A DNA stretch of 20,482 nt from Planctomycetaceae bacterium. Lineage in GTDB: Bacteria; Planctomycetota; Planctomycetia; Planctomycetales; Planctomycetaceae. The stretch is from positions 1 to 20,482 of the forward strand of contig DLVV01000295.1 in NCBI GenBank assembly GCA_003445035.1, in the 5' to 3' direction. The notes beneath the pieces are model-generated. The model saw only the letters and a list, made by a program, of their open reading frames with translations. It did no database searches and was not told the DNA's origin. Every line of letters begins with the position of its first letter. Within the stretch, counting starts at the first letter, position 1. Made by a program: the position numbers and the translations under genes. Below are positions 6,438 through 14,841 of the stretch, piece after piece.

Positions 6438-9005
6438 ATGAGAGTTCTGCTGGCCGTGGCCGTGTTGTTGGCTTTCCAGGTCGATGGCGCAGTGGGATCG
6501 TCTCGGTCGCGAACCGGCAACCTGGTCCAGGATCCGGGGCTCGAGTCGGAAGCAGCGGTGAACTGGCAGGGTTCGTCGGCTGCGGTGACCCGTGTGAACA
6601 ATCGGCCGCATTCCGGTCGCCACTGCCTGTACGTCAAGGACGCATCTGACTCGTACGGCCAGGGGAACAGCGCCGCCATGGCGGTGGTGCCCGGGCATTA
6701 CTACAGCGAAGCCTGGTTGCGCGTGGATCCGAAATCGCCGGGGTTGATTACGTGCGATATCCAGTTCTTCGATCGCGACAACAAGTACTTGTCGTCGCAT
6801 TGGATGGGCGTGAGTGACAGCCGCAACTGGACACGAATTCGGGGACGGGTCGTTGTGCCGTCGGGTGCGGTCACCGCCTCGATTCGACTTCTGCCTGCCG
6901 GCCCCAGTCGGGAGTACAAGGGCAATGTCGGCAAACTGCGGGGGGCTTGCTTTGGCGATGATTTCTATTTCTCGACATTGAAGGATGCCATCACGGCGGG
7001 GCGGGCCACCGGGGACGAATTTCCCGGTGTCGTGGCCGATCCCGTTGACTACGACACCCCGGCCCCGATGCGTCCTCACCTGTATGTGACGGCCAGGAAA
7101 GTGCCGGGGCTGCTCTCCGTGGCAGAGCTACGGCAGGCAATCAAGAGCGGGCACCGGAAACTCCTCTGGGACAAAGTCAGGAAGCGGGCGGACGCGGATC
7201 TGGAAGCCGAGCCGATTGTTGCCGGCACCGACGCAAACTGGATCGTCTGCAACGATGCGTCACAGCGGATTCTGCGAGCCTCACTGGCTTTCCTGGTCAC
7301 TGCGGATGACCGCTACAAGGAGTCCGCGCTGCAGCAGATCGCCGTGACCTTTGACACCGACAAGTGGCCGGAACACTGGCGTGATGATCCCGGCCAACCC
7401 CGGAATCTCCCTGCCGGTCTTCGCGTGGGACAACTGTGCGCTGGAATCGGGCTGGCCTACGACTGGCTCCACGCCGGGCTCACTGTCAAGGAACGCAAGC
7501 GGATCGTGGCCGGCCTGGATCGCCAGGGCATTCAGCCGTACCTGAAGACCGTCAGGCAGGGGAACTGGCAGGTGGCCGTGCTGGACAATTTCATGCCCAA
7601 CATCGTCGGAGGCGTTGGACTGGCCGGCATGGGACTGGCCGAGGATCATCCCGATTCCGATTTTCTCGTCCGCACTGCTCGGCAACGGATGAAGATCTAT
7701 CTCAGCGTGTTTGGGCCGGAAGGTGAATGGAACGAGTCGGTGGATTATTCGAACTCGGTTCGTGACACGGTCGAGTTCTATTCGGGGCTCCGCTACTGGA
7801 CGACAGTTCGGCCGGACGTGAGCAATGACACGACCCTCGCCGAACATCCATTTCCCCAGTTTTGCCGCTGGAAAATGTACATGACGTTGCCACCTGGTCG
7901 TGCAGCAAAGATGGGAAACTGCGGGACTCAACAGCGCATCGTCCTGCCCTTTGTTCCGGCAATTGCAGCAGCCAATCGTGATGGTGTGCTGCAGTGGTTT
8001 TATCTCAACTACCGCTTTCCTCCCAAGCAGACGATGAACTGCCGTGACTACCTGATGGAGTTGTTGACCTTTGACAACACGTTGAAGCCGGTATCACCGG
8101 AGGGTCGTCTTCCGCATGGCCATGCCTTCTCGGCCAACACGATGTGTGTCAGCAGTCGTACGAGTTGGTCTCCCAAGGCCACGCGGTGCGTGGTCTTCGG
8201 GAAAGGGGGTGCCGCTTATGAGATCCACGGGCACCATGACGTCGGCCAGGTGTGCATCGACGGAAATGGTGAACGCCTGATCGTGGAACAGGTTGGTTAC
8301 GATGGCGGCTATATCGGAGGATCTCACGATGTCTACAGCGCGGCCGGCCACAATGTCCTGACCTTTAATGGCAAGGACATGATCACCGATCCTCCCAGAT
8401 CCCGCGTGTGTTTCGATCAGCCGGAAATCCGCAACTGGCCCGCATTGCGGTCCAGGTGGCTGGCTCGCAAGTTCGACGATCGGCGTGGAGGTTACTGGAT
8501 GCTGGATTCGACCAAGGTCTACGAGGACGTCAAACAGGTGAGACGCCTGGTGGTTCACCTGAACCCGGGCGTGGTGGTGGTCCTGGACACGGCCACGTTG
8601 TTGAAACCGGGTGAGATCTCTCTGAACTGGCACACCGCGGACAAGTGTCGGCCGGACCAGGAGGGACAATTTGTGGTTCGAGGGAAACGGGGTTCACGTT
8701 TGGCAGCCCGGGTGACAGAGACGGGGAAGGCCAGGTTGTCGCTGGCTCGCCGGGAGCACAAACATTCCAAGGGCAGCTATGTCGAAGCCTCCGTGCGTGG
8801 TGATCGCTGTTCGATTCTCTCGCTGTTTTGTGTTTTCCAGCCCGGAGAAGACCTCCGAAACTGGAAATCCTCGGCCGGAAAATGGTCCATCCAGACCGCA
8901 ACCGGAACAGTCGACGTTAGGGTGTCGGACACCGCACTATCCGTCAACAATCGCGAAGCACGGTCTGGGTGGACCATTCCTCTCCAGCCGAAACCTAAAG
9001 ACTGA
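6438..9005 (+). CDS. Secreted heparinase II/III-like polysaccharide lyase with N-terminal carbohydrate-binding-like domain
   Basis: This 855-residue protein starts with a signal peptide (1-20, MRVLLAVAVLLAFQVDGAVG). Residues 28-180 look like a galactose-binding/CBM4_9-type beta-sandwich (NLVQDPGLES at the front, GHYYSEAWLRVDP inside). Residues 213-545 form an alpha/alpha toroid typical of heparinase and alginate lyases, with DNFMPNIVGG (383-392) and EGEWNESVDYSNS (428-440) matching the family's Asn and aromatic-acidic loops. Residues 565-850 form the C-terminal beta-sandwich, with a His-rich segment YEIHGHHDVGQ (594-604) where the family places metal or catalytic His residues. It should break an acidic polysaccharide by beta-elimination; the exact substrate is unclear. 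GGAGAG five bases before the ATG fixes the start. Confidence 0.78.
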   Translation: MRVLLAVAVLLAFQVDGAVGSSRSRTGNLVQDPGLESEAAVNWQGSSAAVTRVNNRPHSGRHCLYVKDASDSYGQGNSAAMAVVPGHYYSEAWLRVDPKSPGLITCDIQFFDRDNKYLSSHWMGVSDSRNWTRIRGRVVVPSGAVTASIRLLPAGPSREYKGNVGKLRGACFGDDFYFSTLKDAITAGRATGDEFPGVVADPVDYDTPAPMRPHLYVTARKVPGLLSVAELRQAIKSGHRKLLWDKVRKRADADLEAEPIVAGTDANWIVCNDASQRILRASLAFLVTADDRYKESALQQIAVTFDTDKWPEHWRDDPGQPRNLPAGLRVGQLCAGIGLAYDWLHAGLTVKERKRIVAGLDRQGIQPYLKTVRQGNWQVAVLDNFMPNIVGGVGLAGMGLAEDHPDSDFLVRTARQRMKIYLSVFGPEGEWNESVDYSNSVRDTVEFYSGLRYWTTVRPDVSNDTTLAEHPFPQFCRWKMYMTLPPGRAAKMGNCGTQQRIVLPFVPAIAAANRDGVLQWFYLNYRFPPKQTMNCRDYLMELLTFDNTLKPVSPEGRLPHGHAFSANTMCVSSRTSWSPKATRCVVFGKGGAAYEIHGHHDVGQVCIDGNGERLIVEQVGYDGGYIGGSHDVYSAAGHNVLTFNGKDMITDPPRSRVCFDQPEIRNWPALRSRWLARKFDDRRGGYWMLDSTKVYEDVKQVRRLVVHLNPGVVVVLDTATLLKPGEISLNWHTADKCRPDQEGQFVVRGKRGSRLAARVTETGKARLSLARREHKHSKGSYVEASVRGDRCSILSLFCVFQPGEDLRNWKSSAGKWSIQTATGTVDVRVSDTALSVNNREARSGWTIPLQPKPKD

Positions 9006-9028
9006 TTCCTGTCCGACGTCGCGCGAGA

Positions 9029-9045
9029 TGGCCAGGATCTGGCCG
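9029..9045 (+). terminator. Hairpin after the heparinase-like gene, possible terminator
   Basis: GGCCAG-GAT-CTGGCC (9030-9044) is a perfect 6-bp stem with a 3-base loop, extended by a T-G wobble pair, 24 bases after the stop at 9005. No T-tract follows; the next gene's -35-like box starts two bases later. It could stop or slow read-through from the heparinase-like gene. Confidence 0.3.
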
Positions 9046-9046
9046 G

Positions 9047-9075
9047 TTGCAGGTTGGATCTGGACCGGAGAGACT
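9047..9075 (+). promoter_or_regulatory. Promoter-like element for the 622-residue protein gene
   Basis: TTGCAG (9047-9052) and GAGACT (9070-9075) are 17 bases apart and followed by GG. The spacer resembles that of the nitrilase-DUF1080 site, and both continue with a G/A-rich stretch ending AGGA. The leader to the ATG at 9132 would be about 50 bases. Confidence 0.4.
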
Positions 9076-9131
9076 GGGGGAGGACTTTGTTCGGGATGGG
9101 CGCCTTCTCGCAGCTGCCAGGAGTTGAAACG

Positions 9132-11000
9132 ATGACGAGATTCGATTTTCCGCGGTCATTCAGTGGTTGGTTGGTGATCGCATGTGTGCTTCTGGGTCTC
9201 ACCGTCTTGCCGGCAGAGGAGAATCGTCAGCGGTCACTCTCGGTCCGCGCGGAAAACTGCCGGATCACCCCGATCTACGGTCATTACACAAAGGTCGACT
9301 CCAGCAAGGGGAAGCTGGTTCAACTCGCGAGTGATTCCCATGGGAATCCGGCTCACGCCATGGGCGATTTCCAGATTCACTTTCCACAACCGATTCCGGA
9401 CGGCAGTTATCGCCTGACAATCTGCTGGCGGACGGGCCGCATGAACGGGACACCCTGGGCATTTTTGCTGGGTGCCGATGGCGGAAGTGTCGTGGAAAAC
9501 GATATCGAAAAAAGTGGATGGCACTACTTCTATCCAGGTCTTGCCGCCGTGGACAACGATCGATGGTTTACCCACGACCTGGCTGGTCCTCAGCCGGTCG
9601 GCTTTTCGATGTTTCCCAACACCCCGGTGGCAGGCTCCATCACCGTCTCGGGAGTGGGAAAGGATGACTTCTACGTGCGTGTCCGCGACATGAGTCCGGG
9701 CAGGAACAACACTTTCGGGATCGAGTCGCTGACACTGACGCCGATCAGTCCTCGCGGTCTACGGCCAGTAAAACCGACACGATCCGGCTCGACGAACATC
9801 CAGCGGCCGGTCGGATCGAAGTTCACGATCGGCGTTTACTATGCGATGCCGTGGCTGAATCCCAAGGACGACTTCTCCTGGGACTATGCGTTCATGGACA
9901 TGGCTCGATCCGGCTGCAACTTTGTCGTCATCAGCGGAAATTGCTGGGCGGATCAATGGGCTGCGATCAAGCACTGGGGTATGCGCGGCGTGACCAGCTA
10001 CGGCCAGTTGAATGGTTATCCCGGGCCAGGCAAATGGAAGCCGTCCGACTTTGCCAAGGGGATCAAGGAGCAGCGTGAGTTCCTCCGGACCTGCATCTGG
10101 AAGGACCAATACGTTGGTGACGCCTGCGTCGGACACATCATGACGGATGAGCCCGAGTGTCCCCCCGGCCTGTCCGAAGACAAACGCCGTTTCTTGCGGG
10201 CGTGGGCAGATGCCTATCATCAGCACAACCCCAACCGCAAAGTCTACGTCAACCACTGCGATCCCAAGTGGTACGACCTGAACGAAAAGCACGCAACCTG
10301 CAGTGCCGCTCCCACGATAGCCGTCAACAGCCAGCGGATCAGCGATCGCATTCGGGCGTCTCAGGCGATCGGGCTGAAGAACTTCACCGTGGTCGCCCTG
10401 CTCGGGCGAATGTCGGACTGGGGAGGTGGTAAGGTTGGCAGTGTCGAGTACTGGAACATCCGGCCGGCAACTCCCGCGGTCTTCGGCTGGCTCGCGAAAA
10501 GGACCAACGCGCAGGACGCCTACGAGGAGATGGTCACCGCGTTTTGCTATGGCGCCAGCGGATTCCATCCCTACATGTACAACCAGCACCGTGCGGTCTC
10601 GCTGGTCGACCGCCACGGCAATGGTCAGTACGGCATTCGCCGAGGTTTCAGCGCCGCCGCACATGACCTCCGTCGCTCACATGGCTGGCCGGCTGTCACG
10701 TTGACCAACAACGGAAGCCCCTTCGCTGACCGCGGCACCTACTCGGCCGGCGAGTTCACGCTCACCGCGCAGGCTGTCTCGGACTCGGGAAAAATTTCCA
10801 GGGTCGTCTTTGGCAAGAGCACCGATGGCGGAGGCGTCTGGCAGGCTCGCGTTGACGCGACAGCCCCCTACTCTGCCAAGTTCTCTGTCGAACCTGGCAA
10901 GACGGTGATTTTCCGTGCCCGTGCAATTGCCGAGGACGGAAAGCAATCGATCTACGCGGCCAACATGATCCACACGCAGGCGATGCCGGCGAAGAAATGA
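9132..11000 (+). CDS. Secreted TIM-barrel-like protein with N-terminal beta domain and C-terminal Ig-like domain; family unrecognised
   Basis: This 622-residue protein belongs to no family I can name. Residues 10-29 are a signal peptide (WLVIACVLLGLTVLPAEE). Residues 35-205 look like a beta-rich, carbohydrate-binding-like module. Residues 230-520 read like a glycosidase TIM barrel: GVYYAMPWLNP opens it, SGCNFVVISGN and GVTSYGQLNGYP look like strand ends, HIMTDEPE (335-342) puts two acids at a strand end as in GH-A enzymes, and the segment ends in ASGFHPYMYN. Residues 528-612 form an Ig-like or chitobiase-C-like module. AGGAG at 9119-9123, eight bases before the ATG at 9132, and the signal peptide fix the start; an in-frame TTG at 9054 overlaps the promoter-like site. 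It converges on hyuA with 26 bases between the stops. Confidence 0.7.
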   Translation: MTRFDFPRSFSGWLVIACVLLGLTVLPAEENRQRSLSVRAENCRITPIYGHYTKVDSSKGKLVQLASDSHGNPAHAMGDFQIHFPQPIPDGSYRLTICWRTGRMNGTPWAFLLGADGGSVVENDIEKSGWHYFYPGLAAVDNDRWFTHDLAGPQPVGFSMFPNTPVAGSITVSGVGKDDFYVRVRDMSPGRNNTFGIESLTLTPISPRGLRPVKPTRSGSTNIQRPVGSKFTIGVYYAMPWLNPKDDFSWDYAFMDMARSGCNFVVISGNCWADQWAAIKHWGMRGVTSYGQLNGYPGPGKWKPSDFAKGIKEQREFLRTCIWKDQYVGDACVGHIMTDEPECPPGLSEDKRRFLRAWADAYHQHNPNRKVYVNHCDPKWYDLNEKHATCSAAPTIAVNSQRISDRIRASQAIGLKNFTVVALLGRMSDWGGGKVGSVEYWNIRPATPAVFGWLAKRTNAQDAYEEMVTAFCYGASGFHPYMYNQHRAVSLVDRHGNGQYGIRRGFSAAAHDLRRSHGWPAVTLTNNGSPFADRGTYSAGEFTLTAQAVSDSGKISRVVFGKSTDGGGVWQARVDATAPYSAKFSVEPGKTVIFRARAIAEDGKQSIYAANMIHTQAMPAKK

Positions 11001-11026
11001 GATTCCCGTCGCCAGCTTGAGTCGCT

Positions 11027-13129
11027 TCAATCGGCCTTACTGATCAGCAGGTTGCCGATGTCATCGACCGAGGCCTTGTAGCCGGGATGAATCAGCGTCG
11101 TGGAGTCCATTTCCGCGACGATGGCCGGCCCGTCAATCGTGGTGTTGGCATGGAACTGATACCGGTCGTAGATGGGGCAATCGACAAATCCGCCGGTTTC
11201 TGCAAAGTAAACCGATCGCGTTGTCAGCACGGCTGAGCTCGGGTCTTGATCGCCGCTGGCGATCTGCCGAAGACTGGGTTTTGCGATCGTGCCGATGGCG
11301 GTCAGGCGGAGATTGACCAGTTCGATCGGCTCGTCGGCAGCGCTGAAACCGTAAACGCGTTCGTGTTCGTGGTGGAATCTCTCCGACACGCGCTGCATTT
11401 CGTCTGGCCGCATGTTGGGATCTTCGATTGACAGCGTCAGTTCGTAACTTTGTCCGAAGTAGCGCAGATCCAGTTGACGCACAAACTGCATCCGCTGCTC
11501 GTCGACCTGATCCTGTTCGAGTGCGGCGCGTCCCTGGGCTTCCATCATTTCGAATTCTTGCATCACGTTCGTGAGCACCGTCTCATCAAGCCGTGTTACG
11601 AACGTGGAACTGTAATCGTGCTTCAGGTCAGTCGACAGCAGTCCCATGGCTGAGAAGATCCCCGGGCTCATGGGAATCAGCGTGCGTGGGATCTCCAGTT
11701 CGTCTGCGAGTCGATTGGCATGCAGTGGTCCGGCACCACCGAATCCCACGAGCACAAAATCTCGTGGATCGTAGCCGCGTTGGACAGAGATTCTCCTCAA
11801 TGCGCCGGTCATGGCGGCGTTGGCGATCTCGACGATGCCGTGGGCCACTTCGACGACGTCCATGCCCAGCCGGCCGGCGCACCGTTCTTCGATGGCCGTG
11901 CGCGCTGATTCCACGTCGAGTTCCAATTCTCCGCCGAGGAAATTTCGGGGGTCAATTCGACCCAGGACCAGATTGGCATCGGTGATCGTGGGCTCCCGTC
12001 CGCCCTTGCCGTAGGCCGCCGGCCCAGGGTCCGCTCCGGCGCTTTGCGGACCGACTCGCAACACGCCGCCACCGTCGACCCACGCGATCGATCCTCCACC
12101 GGCTCCGATTTCGACCAGGTCGATCACCGGCGTACGAATCGGGTAGCCGCCCGCCTTCGCGCCGTGTTCGGAAGAACTCGCGGCGGAGCCGACTTCGTAG
12201 TCTTTCGTCACGCCGGGTTTGCCGTCCTGGATCAAACCTGTCTTGGCAGTTGTGCCGCCCATGTCAAAGGAGATCAGGTTCGTATGTCCCAGCTTCTCCC
12301 CCAGAAAACTCGTTGCGATCACTCCGGCAGCGGGTCCGGATTCGACCATGTAGACCGGCTTGTCGGCGGCAGCTGCGAATGTGAACACGCCGCCGCTGCT
12401 CTGCATGATCAGCAATTCGGCCGAGAGGCCGCTTTCCCGCAAGCGGTGTTCAATCCGATCGAGGTATCGAGCCACGATTGGTTGAATGCCGGCATTGATG
12501 ATGGTCGTGCTGGCCCGGAAGTATTCCCGGAACTCCGGCGCGATGTCGGATGACAGCGAGATGCGAACATCGGGCAGCGCTTCGCGGAGAATCTCGCCGG
12601 CACGGCGTTCGTGATCCGCATTGACGTAAGAATGCAGGAAACAAACCGCCAGGGATTCGATATTTTCGGCCTGCAACACTTCGGCCGTGCTTCTCAGCGC
12701 GTCTTCGTCGAGAGGGACGACCACGTTGCCGCGAGCGTCGAGCCGTTCCGTGGCACCGAAACATCGATGTCGCGGAACCAGCGGCGTCGGCTTTTCGAAA
12801 TGCACGTCGTACAGCGACGGGCGGATTTGCCGAGCGATTTCCAGCATGTCCTGGAAACCATCGGTCGTGACGAATCCAGTTGGGGCGAGCTTGCCTTCAA
12901 TGATGGCGTTGGTGGCAACCGTCGTGCCGTGAACGACGTAACCGACGTCGGCATACGGCAAGCCGGCTTCCTGCAGGATACGTTCGGTGGCTTCCAGGAA
13001 GCCCTGCGACGGATCGTCAGGTGTCGACGAGACCTTGCAGATGCGGACTTCGCCGGTCGCTTCGTCAATCAACGTCGCGTCGGTGAATGTCCCGCCGATG
13101 TCGACGCCCAGTCGGTGTGTGAAACTCAT
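11027..13129 (-). CDS. hyuA: Hydantoinase A / 5-oxoprolinase-type ATPase subunit
   Basis: This 700-residue protein is a full-length hydantoinase A family member. It has the ASKHA-type phosphate loop GVDIGGTFTD at residues 8-17, HGTTVATNAIIEGK at about 68-81, a second phosphate motif SFDMGGTTAK in the middle, then EIGAGGGSIAWVD and GPQSAGADPGPAAYGKGG. These belong to ATP-dependent N-methylhydantoinase, 5-oxoprolinase, caprolactamase and acetone or acetophenone carboxylase large subunits. The subunit phosphorylates the amide oxygen, and HyuB completes hydrolysis. Its ATG overlaps the hyuB stop as ATGA (13126-13129), so the two are translationally coupled. No third carboxylase-type subunit is present, which favours cyclic-amide hydrolysis over carboxylation. 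It is the last gene of the operon. Confidence 0.93.
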   Translation of the reverse strand: MSFTHRLGVDIGGTFTDATLIDEATGEVRICKVSSTPDDPSQGFLEATERILQEAGLPYADVGYVVHGTTVATNAIIEGKLAPTGFVTTDGFQDMLEIARQIRPSLYDVHFEKPTPLVPRHRCFGATERLDARGNVVVPLDEDALRSTAEVLQAENIESLAVCFLHSYVNADHERRAGEILREALPDVRISLSSDIAPEFREYFRASTTIINAGIQPIVARYLDRIEHRLRESGLSAELLIMQSSGGVFTFAAAADKPVYMVESGPAAGVIATSFLGEKLGHTNLISFDMGGTTAKTGLIQDGKPGVTKDYEVGSAASSSEHGAKAGGYPIRTPVIDLVEIGAGGGSIAWVDGGGVLRVGPQSAGADPGPAAYGKGGREPTITDANLVLGRIDPRNFLGGELELDVESARTAIEERCAGRLGMDVVEVAHGIVEIANAAMTGALRRISVQRGYDPRDFVLVGFGGAGPLHANRLADELEIPRTLIPMSPGIFSAMGLLSTDLKHDYSSTFVTRLDETVLTNVMQEFEMMEAQGRAALEQDQVDEQRMQFVRQLDLRYFGQSYELTLSIEDPNMRPDEMQRVSERFHHEHERVYGFSAADEPIELVNLRLTAIGTIAKPSLRQIASGDQDPSSAVLTTRSVYFAETGGFVDCPIYDRYQFHANTTIDGPAIVAEMDSTTLIHPGYKASVDDIGNLLISKAD

Positions 13130-14841
13130 ATTGATCGTAGCCCGGCCGTTCTGGTTTCATCGACAGTCCACGTTCCGGTATCGATGGCGACTCGATAGAC
13201 CTCCTCAGCACGCTCTGCCGAGACCTTGCCTTCGCGAACATCTTGCAGGACACGTTCGGGATCGCGTTCGAACGGACTGCCATAACCGCCGCCGCCGCAT
13301 GTGCGGTAGCTGACCACGTCACCTGGTTTCAGCCGGACCGTGACCTTCGAGCCGAGCTCTTCGGCTTCCCCGTCGGGGTTCAGAATGTAAGAGGCTCGCT
13401 GTCCAGCCTCGCCACCAAACAAGCCCCACGGCCCCCAGCGATCGCGGTCGGAGAGAACCGTGAACGACGCCTCGTGGTCCAGGAATTCGTAGTCGCGGCG
13501 GAGTCCCAGGCCGCCGCGAAACTTACCCGGTCCCTCGGAGTCGTCGACCAGTTCGTAGCGAGTGATCCGCACCGGATAACTCATCTCGGTCTCTTCGATC
13601 GGCGCGTTTTCGGTGTTCTGTCCGTGAGCCTGCACGGCATCCGGCCCGTCGCTGGCAATCCGGCCCCCGTAGCCGCCGCCGAGTGTCTCCAGGAAGCAGT
13701 AGAACTCGCCACTCCGTGGGTCGACACCACCGAAGCCCGCGTGACAGATCATCGCCTTTGTCCCGGCCGGCACCTTGTCGGGAATGGCCGGCGACAATGC
13801 CTTGAACATCACGTCCACCATCCGCGTGTGCGTTTCCCAGCCGCCGACAACCGGTGCGGGAGGCGTGCAGTTCACGACGGTGCCTTCCGGTGCGATCATT
13901 CGCACCGAACGATAAAAGCCCGCGTTGATTGCTACGTCGATGTCGACAATGCACCGCAGCACATACGCGGCGCCCGCGTAGGCCATCGACAAGGTCATGT
14001 TGACCGGTGCTGGTCGCTGAGCGTCACTGCCGGTGTGATCAAACAGCACGCCGTCGTCGTCAATGACGATCGAACACACCAGCTTGACCGGGTCGTCGGT
14101 AAACCCGTCGTTGTCGACAACTCCCTCGGCGTGATACGTGCCGTGTGGCAACCTGGCGATTTCCGCCCGGGTCAATCGGTCGGTGTATTCAATCAACTCG
14201 TTGACGTATTCGGAGACAACGTCCGATCCATGTCGCTCCAGTAACGTCGTCAGGCGGCGGATGCCGGTGTTGTTTGAGGCGATCTGAGCCCGAAAGTCAC
14301 CGGCCGTTTCCCGCTTGGCCCGGACTTGTGCCAGGATCAGCCGGAACACGTCGTCGCAGATCGTCCAGTCGTCAACGAGCCGGACCGGCGGGATGATTAC
14401 GCCTTCCTGGTAGACTTCCTGGAAGGCACCGATGCTTGCCGGTGCCCCGCCACCGACGTCGACGTGGTGGGCCAGGCTGGCCACGTACCCGAAGAGTTCG
14501 CCATCGGAGTACACCGGCGAGATGATCGTGATGTCGTTCAAATGCACGCCGCCGAGAAACGGGTCATTCAGAACGATTCCATCACCTGGCTTGAAGTTCT
14601 CGGCTCCGTACGCCTCGACCGCCAGGGGAACCATGCGAACCAGGGAGCCGAGATGGTTGGCCTGCGCGAACGACTGGGCCAGCACGTTCAGATTGCGGTC
14701 GAAGATCGCACACGAAAAGTCGCAGCGAGTTTTGATGTTCGTCGAGTAGGCACTGCGACGCAGTGCCGCCGACATTTCTTCGGTCACTTCGACGAACGCG
14801 TTGCGGATCACTTCGAACTTGATGGGATCAATGCTGCTCAT
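13126..14841 (-). CDS. hyuB: Hydantoinase B / 5-oxoprolinase-type hydrolase subunit
   Basis: This 571-residue protein is a complete hydantoinase B family member, the metal-dependent partner of HyuA. The opening DPIKFEVIRNAFVEVTEEMS is the family N-terminus. NDPFLGGVHLND (92-103) and AHHVDVGGG (124-132) supply the Asp and His residues of the expected metal site. The Gly-rich C-terminal CGGGGYGSPFERDPERVLQDV is also canonical. With HyuA it should open a hydantoin, 5-oxoproline or similar lactam ring in the cytoplasm at the cost of ATP. The start overlaps the stop of the flavoprotein gene by four bases (14838-14841) and its end overlaps hyuA by four, showing a single translationally coupled unit. 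Which substrate is used cannot be decided from the sequence. Confidence 0.93.
   Translation of the reverse strand: MSSIDPIKFEVIRNAFVEVTEEMSAALRRSAYSTNIKTRCDFSCAIFDRNLNVLAQSFAQANHLGSLVRMVPLAVEAYGAENFKPGDGIVLNDPFLGGVHLNDITIISPVYSDGELFGYVASLAHHVDVGGGAPASIGAFQEVYQEGVIIPPVRLVDDWTICDDVFRLILAQVRAKRETAGDFRAQIASNNTGIRRLTTLLERHGSDVVSEYVNELIEYTDRLTRAEIARLPHGTYHAEGVVDNDGFTDDPVKLVCSIVIDDDGVLFDHTGSDAQRPAPVNMTLSMAYAGAAYVLRCIVDIDVAINAGFYRSVRMIAPEGTVVNCTPPAPVVGGWETHTRMVDVMFKALSPAIPDKVPAGTKAMICHAGFGGVDPRSGEFYCFLETLGGGYGGRIASDGPDAVQAHGQNTENAPIEETEMSYPVRITRYELVDDSEGPGKFRGGLGLRRDYEFLDHEASFTVLSDRDRWGPWGLFGGEAGQRASYILNPDGEAEELGSKVTVRLKPGDVVSYRTCGGGGYGSPFERDPERVLQDVREGKVSAERAEEVYRVAIDTGTWTVDETRTAGLRSI

Noticed and set aside
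6321..7079. Open minus-strand frame of 252 codons opposite the start of the heparinase-like gene
   Set aside because: It has Arg/His/Gly-rich composition with no motif and covers the promoter and signal-peptide region of the plus-strand gene.
9759..10664. Open minus-strand frame of 301 codons opposite the 622-residue protein gene
   Set aside because: The plus-strand gene has a signal peptide, a Shine-Dalgarno site and domain structure; the reverse frame has none of these.
11001..11026. Bidirectional terminator between the convergent 622-residue protein gene and hyuA
   Set aside because: The 26-base gap contains no convincing stem and no T-tract.
13243..14244. Open plus-strand frame of 333 codons opposite hyuB
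   Set aside because: It lies entirely antisense to a clear hydantoinase B gene and is rich in Arg, Val and Asp typical of reverse-strand readings of GC-rich genes; no domain is recognisable.
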